Shown here in pieces: positions 32,961 to 41,954 of a DNA stretch of 64,000 nt. The stretch is from URNF01 sp045634325. Its GTDB lineage: Bacteria; Bacillota; Clostridia; Oscillospirales; Acutalibacteraceae. The DNA is taken from contig JAZRAA010000024.1 in the NCBI GenBank assembly GCA_045634325.1, forward strand, positions 62,001 to 126,000. Direction: 5' to 3'. The stretch's first letter is position 1; every line of letters begins with the position of its first letter. The notes under the pieces are model-generated. The model saw only the letters and a program-made list of their open reading frames with translations. It was not told where the DNA came from and ran no database searches. Position numbers and translations under genes: made by a program.

Positions 32961-33785
32961 TCATATGTTTTTTTGCTGGTAAGCGGTGGGGGTGCACTGC
33001 TTGATTTGACGAAACACACGAGAAAAATACAGCGGGTCATTAAATCCAACCGAACCTGCTACCTGCGCCACCGACAACGCGCCCTCTCGCAACAGCGCAC
33101 ACGCCTCACTGATGCGGTATTTTTGCAGATATTCCTGCGGAGATTGTCCAAAAGACGTTTGAAACGCACGATACAACTGGCTACGGCTCACGCCTACATA
33201 CTCCGCAATATCCGTAACCCCAATTCCTCGTGCATAGTTGTGCTGGATATACCGCACAGCTTGCGTCAAATAGCTGCGCCCGCTCAAATGCGGCATCGTG
33301 TCACTGTGTCGGGAAATAAGTGCGGCCAAAAACAGCTGCAAGTATCCCGCCATTTCCACATCCGCCGCTGCAGTATTACCATGTGCATGGTAAATACGTA
33401 ACAACCCTTCTTTGATGGTGTCATTCCCCTCTTGCACGCGCATAATCGGGTTTTCGGTTTCAAAACCCGCCATCGTGACCAAGCGGTGCGCATCCGCACC
33501 GTTGAAACCCACCCAATAATACTCCCACGGGTCATTCACCGCCGCACTGTATTGCACCAACTGTGACGGAAACACCAAAAACATATCCCCTGTTCGCAAC
33601 GTATACGTTTGATCGTTACACACATACTTTCCGCTGCCCGCAGACACATAATGTAACAGATAGTGGTCCCGCACACCTGGTCCCCACTGATGTCTGCTTT
33701 CGCATTTTTCATAGCCGGTATTATACACCGACAAGCCGGTATTCTCTTTTAAAGTATCCTTAAATGAATGTTTAAAACTGTCCAT
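32961..33785 (-). CDS. AraC-family transcriptional regulator
   Basis: A 274-residue activator-type protein. The N-terminal cupin-like sugar-sensing domain (about 20-150) has HYLLHYVSAGSGKY and GDMFLVFPSQLVQY. The C-terminal double helix-turn-helix (about 172-270) has IGVTDIAEYVGVSRSQLYRAF, with the second motif VAGSVGFNDPLYFSRVFRQ. The start at 33785 follows GAAGGTGAT. It is divergent from galK-galT across 133 bases holding both promoters, so regulation of galactose use is likely (inference). Related proteins such as MsmR or RafR sense alpha-galactosides. Confidence 0.92.
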   Translation of the reverse strand: MDSFKHSFKDTLKENTGLSVYNTGYEKCESRHQWGPGVRDHYLLHYVSAGSGKYVCNDQTYTLRTGDMFLVFPSQLVQYSAAVNDPWEYYWVGFNGADAHRLVTMAGFETENPIMRVQEGNDTIKEGLLRIYHAHGNTAAADVEMAGYLQLFLAALISRHSDTMPHLSGRSYLTQAVRYIQHNYARGIGVTDIAEYVGVSRSQLYRAFQTSFGQSPQEYLQKYRISEACALLREGALSVAQVAGSVGFNDPLYFSRVFRQIKQCTPTAYQQKNI

Positions 33786-33804
33786 TTCATCACCTTCATG
33801 ATTG

Positions 33805-33833
33805 AGCATATCACAAATTGCAACATTTGTCCA
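33805..33833 (-). promoter_or_regulatory. promoter of the araC-type gene
   Basis: Minus strand TGGACA (33828-33833), 17 bases, TATGCT (33805-33810). Confidence 0.6.
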
Positions 33834-33855
33834 TATAAAAACAATGGAAAATCCC

Positions 33856-33884
33856 TTGTTTTTTATGGAATATACAGATATAAT
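33856..33884 (+). promoter_or_regulatory. promoter of galK-galT
   Basis: TTGTTT (33856-33861), 17 bases, consensus TATAAT (33879-33884). The weak -35 suits activation by the AraC-type protein; TTTGTCCAT and ATGGAAAA upstream form a loose inverted pair. Confidence 0.6.
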
Positions 33885-33918
33885 AAAAATGTAACCACTA
33901 TCGAAAGGGGTATGTGAT

Positions 33919-35205
33919 ATGACAATTTCCTCTGCATTGATACAAAAAATCGAAAGCGGTGCTTTTGATGCACGTTTTGAAAAATTGTACGGTGACAACG
34001 TTGCCGCACAGCGCGCACGGTACATAGACGCCGTTTGTGGCTTTGTTGACACGTTTGGCGAACCGACAAGCGATCTGATGCTGTTCTCCGCTCCGGGACG
34101 TACCGAAATCGGCGGCAACCATACCGACCATAACAACGGCCGCGTGTTAGCGGGCAGTGTCAATCTGGACGTGATTGCCATTGTTGCAGTGTCTAACGCG
34201 CCGCACATTCGTGTGAAATCCAAAGGCTATGACATGGATGACATCGACCTGTCCGCTTTGACGGTGGTGGAAGAGGAATATAACCGCTCGTCTTCACTCA
34301 TTCGTGGCACCGCCGCACGCTTCGCGCAACTCGGCTATGCCATCGGCGGCTTCGATGCATACACCACCTCTAATGTGCTCAAAGGCTCGGGGCTTTCCAG
34401 TTCTGCGGCATTTGAAGTGCTTATCGGCGTTATCCTCAACCACGTATATAACGACGGCAAGGTGTCCGCAGTGGAAATCGCGCAAATCGCCCAATATGCA
34501 GAAAACGTCTTTTTCGGCAAGCCCAGCGGTTTGATGGACCAGATGGCATCCTCTGTGGGTAACATCATCACCATCGATTTCAAAGATACCAACAATCCCA
34601 TCATCGAAAAAGTGGATTTTGACTTTGCCACCACCGACCATGCACTTTGCATTGTCGACGTGGGCGGTAACCATGCCGATTTAACCCACGAATATGCCGC
34701 AGTGCCCGGTGAAATGAAGGCAATTGCCGCAGATATGGGCGTTTCGGTATTGCGTGAAACCTCTTTGGAAGCCGTGTTGCCCCGCATCCCCGACCTGCGT
34801 AAAGCGCACGGCGACCGTGCAGTGTTGCGCGCTTTGCATTTCCTGTATGAAAATGAACGTGTGGTGGATGAAGTCGCGGCACTCAAAAACGGCGACTTTG
34901 AAACCTTCAAGAAATTGGTGATTGCTTCAGGCAATTCCTCGTTCCAATATTTGCAAAACGTGTATGCAGCTTGCAACGTGTCCGAACAGGGTATGTCTTT
35001 GGCGCTCGCGCTGGCACAACAAGTGTTGGATGGCAAAGGCGCTTGGCGTGTACACGGCGGCGGTTTTGGCGGTACTACCCAAAACTTCGTTCCCACCGCT
35101 CTGCTCCCCGCTTTCATAGAGTTGATTGAAAGCGTGTTCGGAAAAGGTAGTTGTCACGTGTTGCACATCCGTCCCTATGGCGGCGTGTGCGTAGATAAAA
35201 TTTGA
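33919..35205 (+). CDS. galK: galactokinase
   Basis: Phosphorylates galactose at C1 (Leloir pathway). A 428-residue GHMP kinase: N-terminal galactose motif GRTEIGGNHTDH (60-71), the ATP motif GSGLSSSAA (156-164), and the C-terminal VHGGGFGGTTQNFVP. The N-terminus is about 30 residues longer than in E. coli GalK. Followed by galT after 16 bases; galE is not in the window. Confidence 0.97.
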   Translation: MTISSALIQKIESGAFDARFEKLYGDNVAAQRARYIDAVCGFVDTFGEPTSDLMLFSAPGRTEIGGNHTDHNNGRVLAGSVNLDVIAIVAVSNAPHIRVKSKGYDMDDIDLSALTVVEEEYNRSSSLIRGTAARFAQLGYAIGGFDAYTTSNVLKGSGLSSSAAFEVLIGVILNHVYNDGKVSAVEIAQIAQYAENVFFGKPSGLMDQMASSVGNIITIDFKDTNNPIIEKVDFDFATTDHALCIVDVGGNHADLTHEYAAVPGEMKAIAADMGVSVLRETSLEAVLPRIPDLRKAHGDRAVLRALHFLYENERVVDEVAALKNGDFETFKKLVIASGNSSFQYLQNVYAACNVSEQGMSLALALAQQVLDGKGAWRVHGGGFGGTTQNFVPTALLPAFIELIESVFGKGSCHVLHIRPYGGVCVDKI

Positions 35206-35221
35206 AGAAAGCAGGAAAAAA

Positions 35222-36190
35222 ATGGCTGAATTACGTAAACATCCGTTGACAAACGATTGGATTATGATTGCATCACATCGGCAAAATCGTCCGCAGATGC
35301 CCAAAGACTATTGTCCGTTCTGCCCCGGATCAGGGAAAGTACCGGACAACTACACCGTCTATAAATACGACAACGATTTCCCCGCATTGTCCCAAAATCC
35401 GCCGGCTCCCGATGCGGTTGCCGACGATTTCTTTGAGACGGCTCCTTGCTACGGCAAATGCGAGGTTATCCTCTACTCCCCCGAACATACCGTCACTCTG
35501 CCTGAGTTGCCCGCCCCGCACATTCGTGAGTTGGTGGACTTGTGGGCAGAACGCTATACCGAAATTTCCGCCGATGAAAACATCAAATATGTGTTCATCT
35601 TCGAAAACCGTGGCGACGTGGTGGGCGTAACCATGCCGCACCCGCATGGTCAAATCTACGGCTATTCCTTTATGCCCAAGAAACTGGAGCTGGAAGTGCA
35701 AAACGCCAAAAAGCATTTCGAAAACAAAGGCAAATGCCTGTTCTGCGATATGCTCGACCACGAACTACAATTCGAAAAACGCATCATTTTCAAAAATGAG
35801 CATTTTACCGTTTTCCTGCCGTTTTTCTCGGAATATCCCTACGGTGTGTACATCATGAGCAACAAACACAAGGCAAATATCACCGCTTTCACCGACGAGG
35901 AACGCGACGCTTTGGCAGAGACCCTGCGCCGCACCACCGGTATGCTGGATAGCCTTTTCGGGTATAAGTTCCCCTACATGATGTGCATGTATAACGAGCC
36001 GGTCAACGGCGAAGATTGCAGCGATATATTCCACTGGCACATCGCTTTCTATCCGCCGATGCGTTCCGCTGATAAAATCAAATTTAACGCATCCAGTGAA
36101 ACGGGTGCTTGGGCGCATTGCAACCCCACCTGCCCCGAAGATACCGCCATTGAACTGCGCGAAGCATACGCACGGTTTATGGGCGAATAA
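35222..36190 (+). CDS. galT: galactose-1-phosphate uridylyltransferase
   Basis: Exchanges UMP between UDP-glucose and galactose-1-phosphate. The 322 residues carry the HPHGQ catalytic motif (140-144, nucleophile His142), a zinc site with Cys31 and Cys34 (CPFCPG), and a C-terminal DIFHWHIAFYP. This is the GalT-1 (histidine triad) class rather than the GalT-2 type common in many Firmicutes. Starts 16 bases after galK; a terminator follows. Confidence 0.96.
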   Translation: MAELRKHPLTNDWIMIASHRQNRPQMPKDYCPFCPGSGKVPDNYTVYKYDNDFPALSQNPPAPDAVADDFFETAPCYGKCEVILYSPEHTVTLPELPAPHIRELVDLWAERYTEISADENIKYVFIFENRGDVVGVTMPHPHGQIYGYSFMPKKLELEVQNAKKHFENKGKCLFCDMLDHELQFEKRIIFKNEHFTVFLPFFSEYPYGVYIMSNKHKANITAFTDEERDALAETLRRTTGMLDSLFGYKFPYMMCMYNEPVNGEDCSDIFHWHIAFYPPMRSADKIKFNASSETGAWAHCNPTCPEDTAIELREAYARFMGE

Positions 36191-36203
36191 AAATTGAAAA
36201 CAG

Positions 36204-36243
36204 CAAAAAAAGATGCACGAAACTTCGTGCATCTTTTCTTTTT
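36204..36243. terminator. bidirectional terminator after galT
   Basis: AAGATGCACGAA and TTCGTGCATCTT (36210-36235) nearly abut; the tight tip probably opens to a small loop. TTTTCTTTTT follows on the plus strand and TTTTTTT on the minus strand, so it can serve galT and the convergent gene at 36258. Confidence 0.85.
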
Positions 36244-36257
36244 ATCGTTTGCTTTAT

Positions 36258-37439
36258 TTAATACAATTTGTTAATGAATCTTACCAGCTGTTCAATCAAT
36301 TCTGTGCAAACCTCGGTATGTTCTTCGGATAAATCGCCACTGTTCTTGATATACCGCAATTCATCCAACACTTCTTGCGCGGTCTTCTTGTCTTTGACTT
36401 TGCCAAGTCCCATCATGGCAGAATAGTAGAAAAATTTGGTGATGCTACTATGTTTATCGTATTTCCCTACCACAACGAGTGCGTCATACATCATCTGCAG
36501 GAATCTCTTTTGTTCGTCTCTCGTCAACTCAGGAGACACCGTTTTCGGCAAGCACCATTCAATGTACAATACGTTCGCATCGTGATGACCTAACTTGGCA
36601 ATTTGGTACAACCGATGCATATCGTTAGACTGCTCTTCCGTAAACGCCTTGAACATAGCCTCCGCACGTTCCAAATTTTCTTGTTTTTCCTTTGCCAGTT
36701 GTTCTGCTTTTTGTTGTTCCGCTGCTTCTTTCTCTTTTCTTTCAAGAAGTTTTATAGCGGTTTGCAGTTCTGCTTTGATTTCATTTTCCAACCCATCGTT
36801 TTTCTTCCAACAAACACGCACAGATAAAATAAAGACGGCTCTAAAAATATAAAAAGCTATCAAAGACAAAATCGCATATAAAAATCCCAACGGATAAATT
36901 TTATCAGGAACCACCACCGGCTCTTGCATCAACGTGAGGGTTAAAAAGAAAACAAAGAAAAAGAAAAAGCATCTTTTTAGTTTTCCGCCTATCTCCTCGT
37001 GCTGCGTTTGATAGTCGGTCTTCGTGATCTCTTCAAAGTGTTGTTGTAAGGCGCGGGCGTTTTCGGCTGTCTCTTCTGTTTCTTTTAATTTCTTTTTGCC
37101 ACATAAAGCTTTCCCGCAAAAGAAAAACAAAAGGGTCACAAGTGCCGCTGCAAAAGCCGAAACAAACCCGATAATGAGCACTACCGCCCAGATGGGTATA
37201 TTGGAAGTTTCAAAAAGCGGAAAAATCTTTTCCCACACATCCGACAGTACCCACATATCTACCTTTGCTGCTTGTTCAGGCTGATATACCTGCGTGACAA
37301 TCACACCAAAAGCCACCAACAATGTGCCTACCAGTACAAAAAGCGAAGCAAAAAAGCGTGCAAACCCTCTGGTCGCTTTTTGTAATCGTTGTGCCGATTC
37401 GAAACCATATGCTTTCCCCTGCAACTCCTTAAAAGACAT
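36258..37439 (-). CDS. unrecognised membrane/coiled-coil protein
   Basis: I do not recognise this 393-residue protein. Four hydrophobic segments are visible: about 27-50, 83-108, 157-171 (very Phe-rich) and 184-207. A charged helix (about 112-150) lies between segments 2 and 3. A long Glu/Lys/Gln-rich coiled coil (216-265) follows, then a helical C-terminal domain (266-393) in which LYQIAKLGHHDANVLYIEW loosely resembles a Sel1/TPR-type repeat. Topology suggests both ends in the cytoplasm. AAGGAGG precedes the start. It is monocistronic, between two terminators, and more A+T- and Lys-rich than the flanking galT and folD genes, so recent gain is possible. Confidence 0.8.
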   Translation of the reverse strand: MSFKELQGKAYGFESAQRLQKATRGFARFFASLFVLVGTLLVAFGVIVTQVYQPEQAAKVDMWVLSDVWEKIFPLFETSNIPIWAVVLIIGFVSAFAAALVTLLFFFCGKALCGKKKLKETEETAENARALQQHFEEITKTDYQTQHEEIGGKLKRCFFFFFVFFLTLTLMQEPVVVPDKIYPLGFLYAILSLIAFYIFRAVFILSVRVCWKKNDGLENEIKAELQTAIKLLERKEKEAAEQQKAEQLAKEKQENLERAEAMFKAFTEEQSNDMHRLYQIAKLGHHDANVLYIEWCLPKTVSPELTRDEQKRFLQMMYDALVVVGKYDKHSSITKFFYYSAMMGLGKVKDKKTAQEVLDELRYIKNSGDLSEEHTEVCTELIEQLVRFINKLY

Positions 37440-37512
37440 AAAACCCCTCCTTACGACTATTTTATATAATTATTATATGAAAATCACAACCGAGTGTCAA
37501 GATGAATAAAAT

Positions 37513-37542
37513 TAGCCAAGTGTCCTTACGGACACTTGGCTA
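37513..37542 (-). terminator. terminator of the lgt-folD unit
   Basis: Thirteen-base arms TAGCCAAGTGTCC (37513-37525) and GGACACTTGGCTA (37530-37542) with a 4-base loop. On the minus strand ATTTTATT follows. Confidence 0.85.
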
Positions 37543-37554
37543 TACCGACAATTT

Positions 37555-38409
37555 TTATTGTAAATTATTTTGCATTTTTGCGGCGAATAACGTGTTTTTC
37601 ATCAGCATTGCTATGGTCATCGGACCAACGCCGCCGGGGACGGGGGTGATATATCCCGCAATCGGTTCTACATTGTCATAGTCCACGTCGCCACACAGTT
37701 TGCCATTTTCATCACGGTCCATACCGACATCAATCACGGCGGCACCGGGTTTGACCATATCCGCTTTGATGAATTTTGCCACGCCAACCGCGGCAACCAA
37801 AATATCCGCTTGTTTGCAGATGTCTTTCAAGTTCCTTGTACGAGAATGACAAATGGTGACCGTGCCGTTTTTCTGCAACAACAGCATCGCCATCGGTTTG
37901 CCTACGATATTGCTGCGACCCACCACTACACACTGTTTGCCTTCAATTTCCACACCGCTTCGTGCAAGCAACTCCATCACGCCGGCAGGGGTGCAAGGCA
38001 AGAATGTGTAGTCACCAATCATGATATGGCCCACGTTCACCGCATGGAACGCATCCACGTCCTTTTCGGGCGCAATCGCTTCAATCACCGCTTTGTCTGA
38101 CAACGGACGCGGCAACGGCAACTGACACAGAATGCCGTTGATGTCTTTTCTTTCGTTCAGTTCTGCTACCACGTCCAGCAACTGCTGTTCGGTGGTATCA
38201 GCAGGAAGCGTGATTTCCTCCGAATAAAATCCCACGTCCTCGCAAGCCTTTTTCTTGTTGTTGACATAGATTCGGGAAGCGGGGTCGTCTCCCACCAAAA
38301 TCACCGCCAAACCGGGCGTGACGCCTTGTGCTTTAAGGACTTCCACTTCTTTGGCAACCTCTGCTCGCACCTGTGCGGCAATTGCTTTACCGTCAATTAT
38401 CACTGCCAT
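37555..38409 (-). CDS. folD: methylenetetrahydrofolate dehydrogenase/cyclohydrolase
   Basis: Bifunctional one-carbon enzyme: 5,10-methylene-THF to 10-formyl-THF using NADP. The 284 residues show the catalytic Lys region ASRIYVNNKKKACEDVGF, QLPLPRPL, the cofactor loop VVGRSNIVGKPMA, and PGGVGPMTIAMLM near the end. The start overlaps the end of lgt by 17 bases; GGAGG lies 9 bases upstream. Last gene of the M16-M16-lgt-folD group. Confidence 0.97.
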   Translation of the reverse strand: MAVIIDGKAIAAQVRAEVAKEVEVLKAQGVTPGLAVILVGDDPASRIYVNNKKKACEDVGFYSEEITLPADTTEQQLLDVVAELNERKDINGILCQLPLPRPLSDKAVIEAIAPEKDVDAFHAVNVGHIMIGDYTFLPCTPAGVMELLARSGVEIEGKQCVVVGRSNIVGKPMAMLLLQKNGTVTICHSRTRNLKDICKQADILVAAVGVAKFIKADMVKPGAAVIDVGMDRDENGKLCGDVDYDNVEPIAGYITPVPGGVGPMTIAMLMKNTLFAAKMQNNLQ

Positions 38410-39289
38410 CTTGTTGTTCCTCCACTGCTGTCTCTACAAATAAATCTTCGGGTAACCGCCCGGAACGAGATTTCAAAATTATATACAACGTGATACCGCC
38501 AGCTACGCACAATGCCGCCAACAATTGCGACACCCGCATACTGCCGAGCATCAAACTGTCAGCGCGCAACCCTTCGATAAAGAAACGACCGGCGCCGTAC
38601 CAAATCACATACGTACAAAACAATTTCCCTTTGAATGTATAGGCCTTTTGCGACAAAATATGTAACAACACAAAGCCCAACAAACACCACATCGACTCAT
38701 AAAAGAAGGTGGGATGCACCGGCAAAGAAGGGTCATAGCCACTGCCATTCACGCCGGACGAAATAATGGAGCCGGTCATACCCCACGGCAACGTGGTGTT
38801 ACCGCCAAAGGCTTCTTGATTGAAGAAATTGCCCCAACGGCCGAGGCACTGACCGATAAAAAAGCCAACGGATGCCAAATCGAACATGGCAAGTGTGTTG
38901 AGCTTTTTCAGTTTGCACATCCAGATGCCAGTGATGAATGCGCCGAGTACCGCGCCGTAAATCGCCAAACCGCCGTCCCAAATGCGGAACACTTTGAGTG
39001 GTTGTTCAAAGAAGGTCGCAACGCCGTCATAAAATGCGATATAGTAAATACGCGCGCCGAGAATAGCAAACGCCGTTGCCACCAACACAGCATCGGTCAT
39101 CGGGTCCAGTTCAATGCCAAAAGTAGGTTTTGCATATCGCACGGCATACAGCACCGCCAATAAAAAGCCGAGTGCAATCATCAAACCATACCAGCGAATA
39201 GAAAACGACATGCCCAATATTTGAAACTCCGCTAAAATCGGATTGACTTCAATGGTCCAATCCAAAGCAGGAAATTGAATATACTCCAT
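38393..39289 (-). CDS. lgt: prolipoprotein diacylglyceryl transferase
   Basis: Attaches diacylglycerol to the lipobox Cys of prolipoproteins. A 298-residue protein with about seven membrane helices. It has the Lgt signature GRWGNFFNQEAFG, the RWYGLMIALGF segment near residue 32, and HPTFFYESMW. The C-terminal 25 residues are polar and acidic. Downstream of the two M16 genes by 22 bases and overlapping folD. Confidence 0.96.
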   Translation of the reverse strand: MEYIQFPALDWTIEVNPILAEFQILGMSFSIRWYGLMIALGFLLAVLYAVRYAKPTFGIELDPMTDAVLVATAFAILGARIYYIAFYDGVATFFEQPLKVFRIWDGGLAIYGAVLGAFITGIWMCKLKKLNTLAMFDLASVGFFIGQCLGRWGNFFNQEAFGGNTTLPWGMTGSIISSGVNGSGYDPSLPVHPTFFYESMWCLLGFVLLHILSQKAYTFKGKLFCTYVIWYGAGRFFIEGLRADSLMLGSMRVSQLLAALCVAGGITLYIILKSRSGRLPEDLFVETAVEEQQDGSDN

Positions 39290-39311
39290 TTATAAGCCTC
39301 CCTCTTAAACC

Positions 39312-40586
39312 TTAGGCTACAGGCGATACCACCGACAGCGCCATGCGGTCAACGGAAATACGTTCCGTCAAAACGGTATATACCGATTTTACATCAAGAG
39401 ACGCCACACTGTCAATGAGCGCAAAGGGTTTTCTCCCGTAAAAATGGTCATCAAGCAACCAGTCGCCGCAACTTTCCACGTCGTTCAAACCCGAAATCAG
39501 TCGACCATACAGTGCGTTTCGCTCTTCCAAGAACCGTTGCTCATCCACACCGTCCCGTTGCATACGTTCAATTTCCAGTTTGATTTCTCGTAACACGGCA
39601 TCAGGGTCTTTGGACTCGCCGCTGAACAAAAATGCGGCATAGCCGCTACCCTCAAAGTAACCACTGCCAAACGTTTCATTTATCAAGCCGTTTTCCATCA
39701 AGCGTGCATACAACACAGAACCTCTGCCCGCCAACAATTCAAGTAAAATCTCCGCCGCCATCAATTGCTCTGCATCATGCAGATAGCCCGCTTCTACCGG
39801 CTCTTTGATACCGATATAAAAAAGCGGTACCGCTACCGGCATGTGCGCTTCTCTGCGTTTCTCGGTCACGGTTTCAGGTTCCGCCACCGCTTGTCGTTTG
39901 AGTGTAAACGGCGGTGCCGTCTTCAAAACTTCGTCTGCCACCCGCTCTACCGTTTCACAATCAATGTTGCCGGATACCACCAGCGCCATATTGTGAAGGT
40001 TGTAAAACGTGCGGTAACAATCATACAAAAGTGCGGGGGTGATTTTTGCAATCGATTGCACCGTGCCCGCAATATCCACCCGCACGGGATGCATGGTATA
40101 TAACATTTCCAGCACATTAAACATTGCGAGTCGGTCGGGGTCATCTTCGCACATGCGGATTTCCTGTCCGATAATACCACGTTCTTTTTCCACGTTCTCA
40201 TCGGTGAAATACGGATTTTGCACAAAATCCAACAATATCCGCAAGTTTTTCTCCACCTGCTCGGTGCAGGAAAACAGATATGCGGTTTGTTGAAAACCCG
40301 TATACGCATTAGCGGATGCGCCGGTTTGCGCATACTTTTCAAATGCGTCACAATCCTCATTTTCAAACAATTTATGCTCTAAATAATGCGCAATGCCCGT
40401 GGGCACAAACAATTCTTTGCCATCCACTTCAAATGTGGTATCCACAGAGCCATAGCGTGTGCCGATAATCGCATAGGTGGAACTGTATCCCGCTTTAGGG
40501 CACACATACAGCGTCAGCCCACTTGCGTGCACCCCGCTATACACCGTTTCATCGGTGCGCGGAACAGCTGTTTTCTTCCAATTCAT
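39312..40586 (-). CDS. M16-family zinc peptidase (YmfH-like), active type
   Basis: A 424-residue pitrilysin-fold protein. The inverted zinc motif HYLEH (67-71) is intact, with the downstream acidic ligand expected in EKERGIIGQEI (about 134-144). This makes it the catalytic partner of the motif-less gene immediately upstream. Pairs of this kind (YmfH/YmfF in B. subtilis) are common in Firmicutes next to lgt or lipoprotein genes; substrates are peptides, the exact ones unknown. The start overlaps the upstream stop by 4 bases. Confidence 0.93.
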   Translation of the reverse strand: MNWKKTAVPRTDETVYSGVHASGLTLYVCPKAGYSSTYAIIGTRYGSVDTTFEVDGKELFVPTGIAHYLEHKLFENEDCDAFEKYAQTGASANAYTGFQQTAYLFSCTEQVEKNLRILLDFVQNPYFTDENVEKERGIIGQEIRMCEDDPDRLAMFNVLEMLYTMHPVRVDIAGTVQSIAKITPALLYDCYRTFYNLHNMALVVSGNIDCETVERVADEVLKTAPPFTLKRQAVAEPETVTEKRREAHMPVAVPLFYIGIKEPVEAGYLHDAEQLMAAEILLELLAGRGSVLYARLMENGLINETFGSGYFEGSGYAAFLFSGESKDPDAVLREIKLEIERMQRDGVDEQRFLEERNALYGRLISGLNDVESCGDWLLDDHFYGRKPFALIDSVASLDVKSVYTVLTERISVDRMALSVVSPVA

Positions 40587-41860
40587 ACCGTTTCCTCCTC
40601 CGGCAACACGGCAAACACACTTTGCAAATTCACGGTGTCAGCAAGCGCAACGATTTGCGCTTTATCCACTTTTTCGATAAGAGCGATTGCCTCTTCTACC
40701 CGCAACGGCGAATGGGACAAGGCTTGCCCTAAATACCAACTCACCATACCGCCTTGCACGTTTTCATGGTCACGCAATTGGTGAATCAAATATCGTCTGG
40801 CGTTCTCCAAATCCTCATCCGAGAACGCACCACTACGAATGGCATCCAGTTGCCGCAAAATCTCTGTGTGGGCACGTTCCACGTTTGCCGCATCCACACC
40901 GCTGTTGACCGTCAGCACCCCTTTGACACGCTCGAAAGCAGCGGAACAATAATAACACAGACTCATTTTCTCCCGCACGTTGCGGAACAAAAGGGATGAC
41001 GGCGTACCGCCGAACAATGCCGCAAGCAGACGGCCTGTCATCACCGCTTGCGTGTCGGGTTCACACGCTTGCAAACGGAAGCACATGCACAGTTTGGCTT
41101 GGTTGACCGCCATGTGTGTGCTTCCCTTGCGGGGATCGGTCAGCGGCAAAAACGCTGTTTGCGTTTCACCCGCATGAGGTGCACGGAGCTTGCCTTCAAA
41201 AGCAGATTTGATTTGTGCGGCGACTTTCTCACCGTTGTCTGCACCCACATATACAAACTGGAATACCGCCGTTTCCAAAACGGTTTTGAGTGCGGCGGTC
41301 ACGCTCTCACGGGTCAGCACCGCCGCAGCTTCGACGGTGCCGTTGAGCGGCACACCATACGGTTCCCCGTTCGCCAACAACATATCTGCTTGTTCACGCG
41401 CATACGCACGTTTGTCATTGAGCGTGGCGGCAATACGTTCTATCAGACAACGTTTCTCCTGCTCCAAATCAACGGCATCCCATAAGCCATCCGCAGAAAG
41501 ATGCGGTGAAAACAGCATTTCCAGTAACAATGCCGTGCTGTCGGCGGCAATATCCTCGCCGTTCAGCGCAAAGTCGTTGCGCAAATAGGTGATGCCCAGT
41601 GTCAACACCTGATGGTCACCGAGACGTTGCACCCCACTGCTCACCGCCGCACCATATAATCGGCCGAGTCTTCGATGCATAGCCGCCATATCCGGCGAAA
41701 ACGCAGTTGCTCGGGTTAACAGTTCCGGTAAAATCGCATACACAGCGGCAGTCTGTTCCCGCAAGGGCAAAAACAATCCGACCGATAAGCGTGCCGTTTT
41801 AAAGCGACGGTCTTGCAACGCCAAAAAGCCTACACCGTCAGCCAATTCCTGTTGATGCAT
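40583..41860 (-). CDS. M16-family peptidase-like protein (YmfF-like), lacking the zinc motif
   Basis: A 425-residue M16-fold protein without an HxxEH motif: the corresponding region reads LPELLTRATAFSPDMAAMHRR. It keeps the family C-terminal part, such as GTPSSLLFRNVREKMSLCYYC, which in M16B proteases supplies the Arg/Tyr pair for substrate binding. It probably forms a heterodimer with the active protein downstream (4-base overlap), as in other M16B pairs. First gene of the four-gene unit. Confidence 0.92.
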   Translation of the reverse strand: MHQQELADGVGFLALQDRRFKTARLSVGLFLPLREQTAAVYAILPELLTRATAFSPDMAAMHRRLGRLYGAAVSSGVQRLGDHQVLTLGITYLRNDFALNGEDIAADSTALLLEMLFSPHLSADGLWDAVDLEQEKRCLIERIAATLNDKRAYAREQADMLLANGEPYGVPLNGTVEAAAVLTRESVTAALKTVLETAVFQFVYVGADNGEKVAAQIKSAFEGKLRAPHAGETQTAFLPLTDPRKGSTHMAVNQAKLCMCFRLQACEPDTQAVMTGRLLAALFGGTPSSLLFRNVREKMSLCYYCSAAFERVKGVLTVNSGVDAANVERAHTEILRQLDAIRSGAFSDEDLENARRYLIHQLRDHENVQGGMVSWYLGQALSHSPLRVEEAIALIEKVDKAQIVALADTVNLQSVFAVLPEEETV

Positions 41861-41915
41861 AGTCTCACCTCACTTTTAGTATCCGCATAGGCGATTGGAT
41901 ATATCCAAAATCAAA

Positions 41916-41946
41916 ATGCGACGCACGATTTCTAACGGCGCCGCAT
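41916..41946 (-). terminator. possible terminator after the BY-kinase gene
   Basis: On the minus strand ATGCGGCG (41939-41946) pairs with CGTCGCAT (41916-41923), one mismatch, then TTTGATTTT. A separate 14-base perfect palindrome TTGGATATATCCAA lies at 41895-41908. Confidence 0.5.
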
Positions 41947-41954
41947 TTATATGA

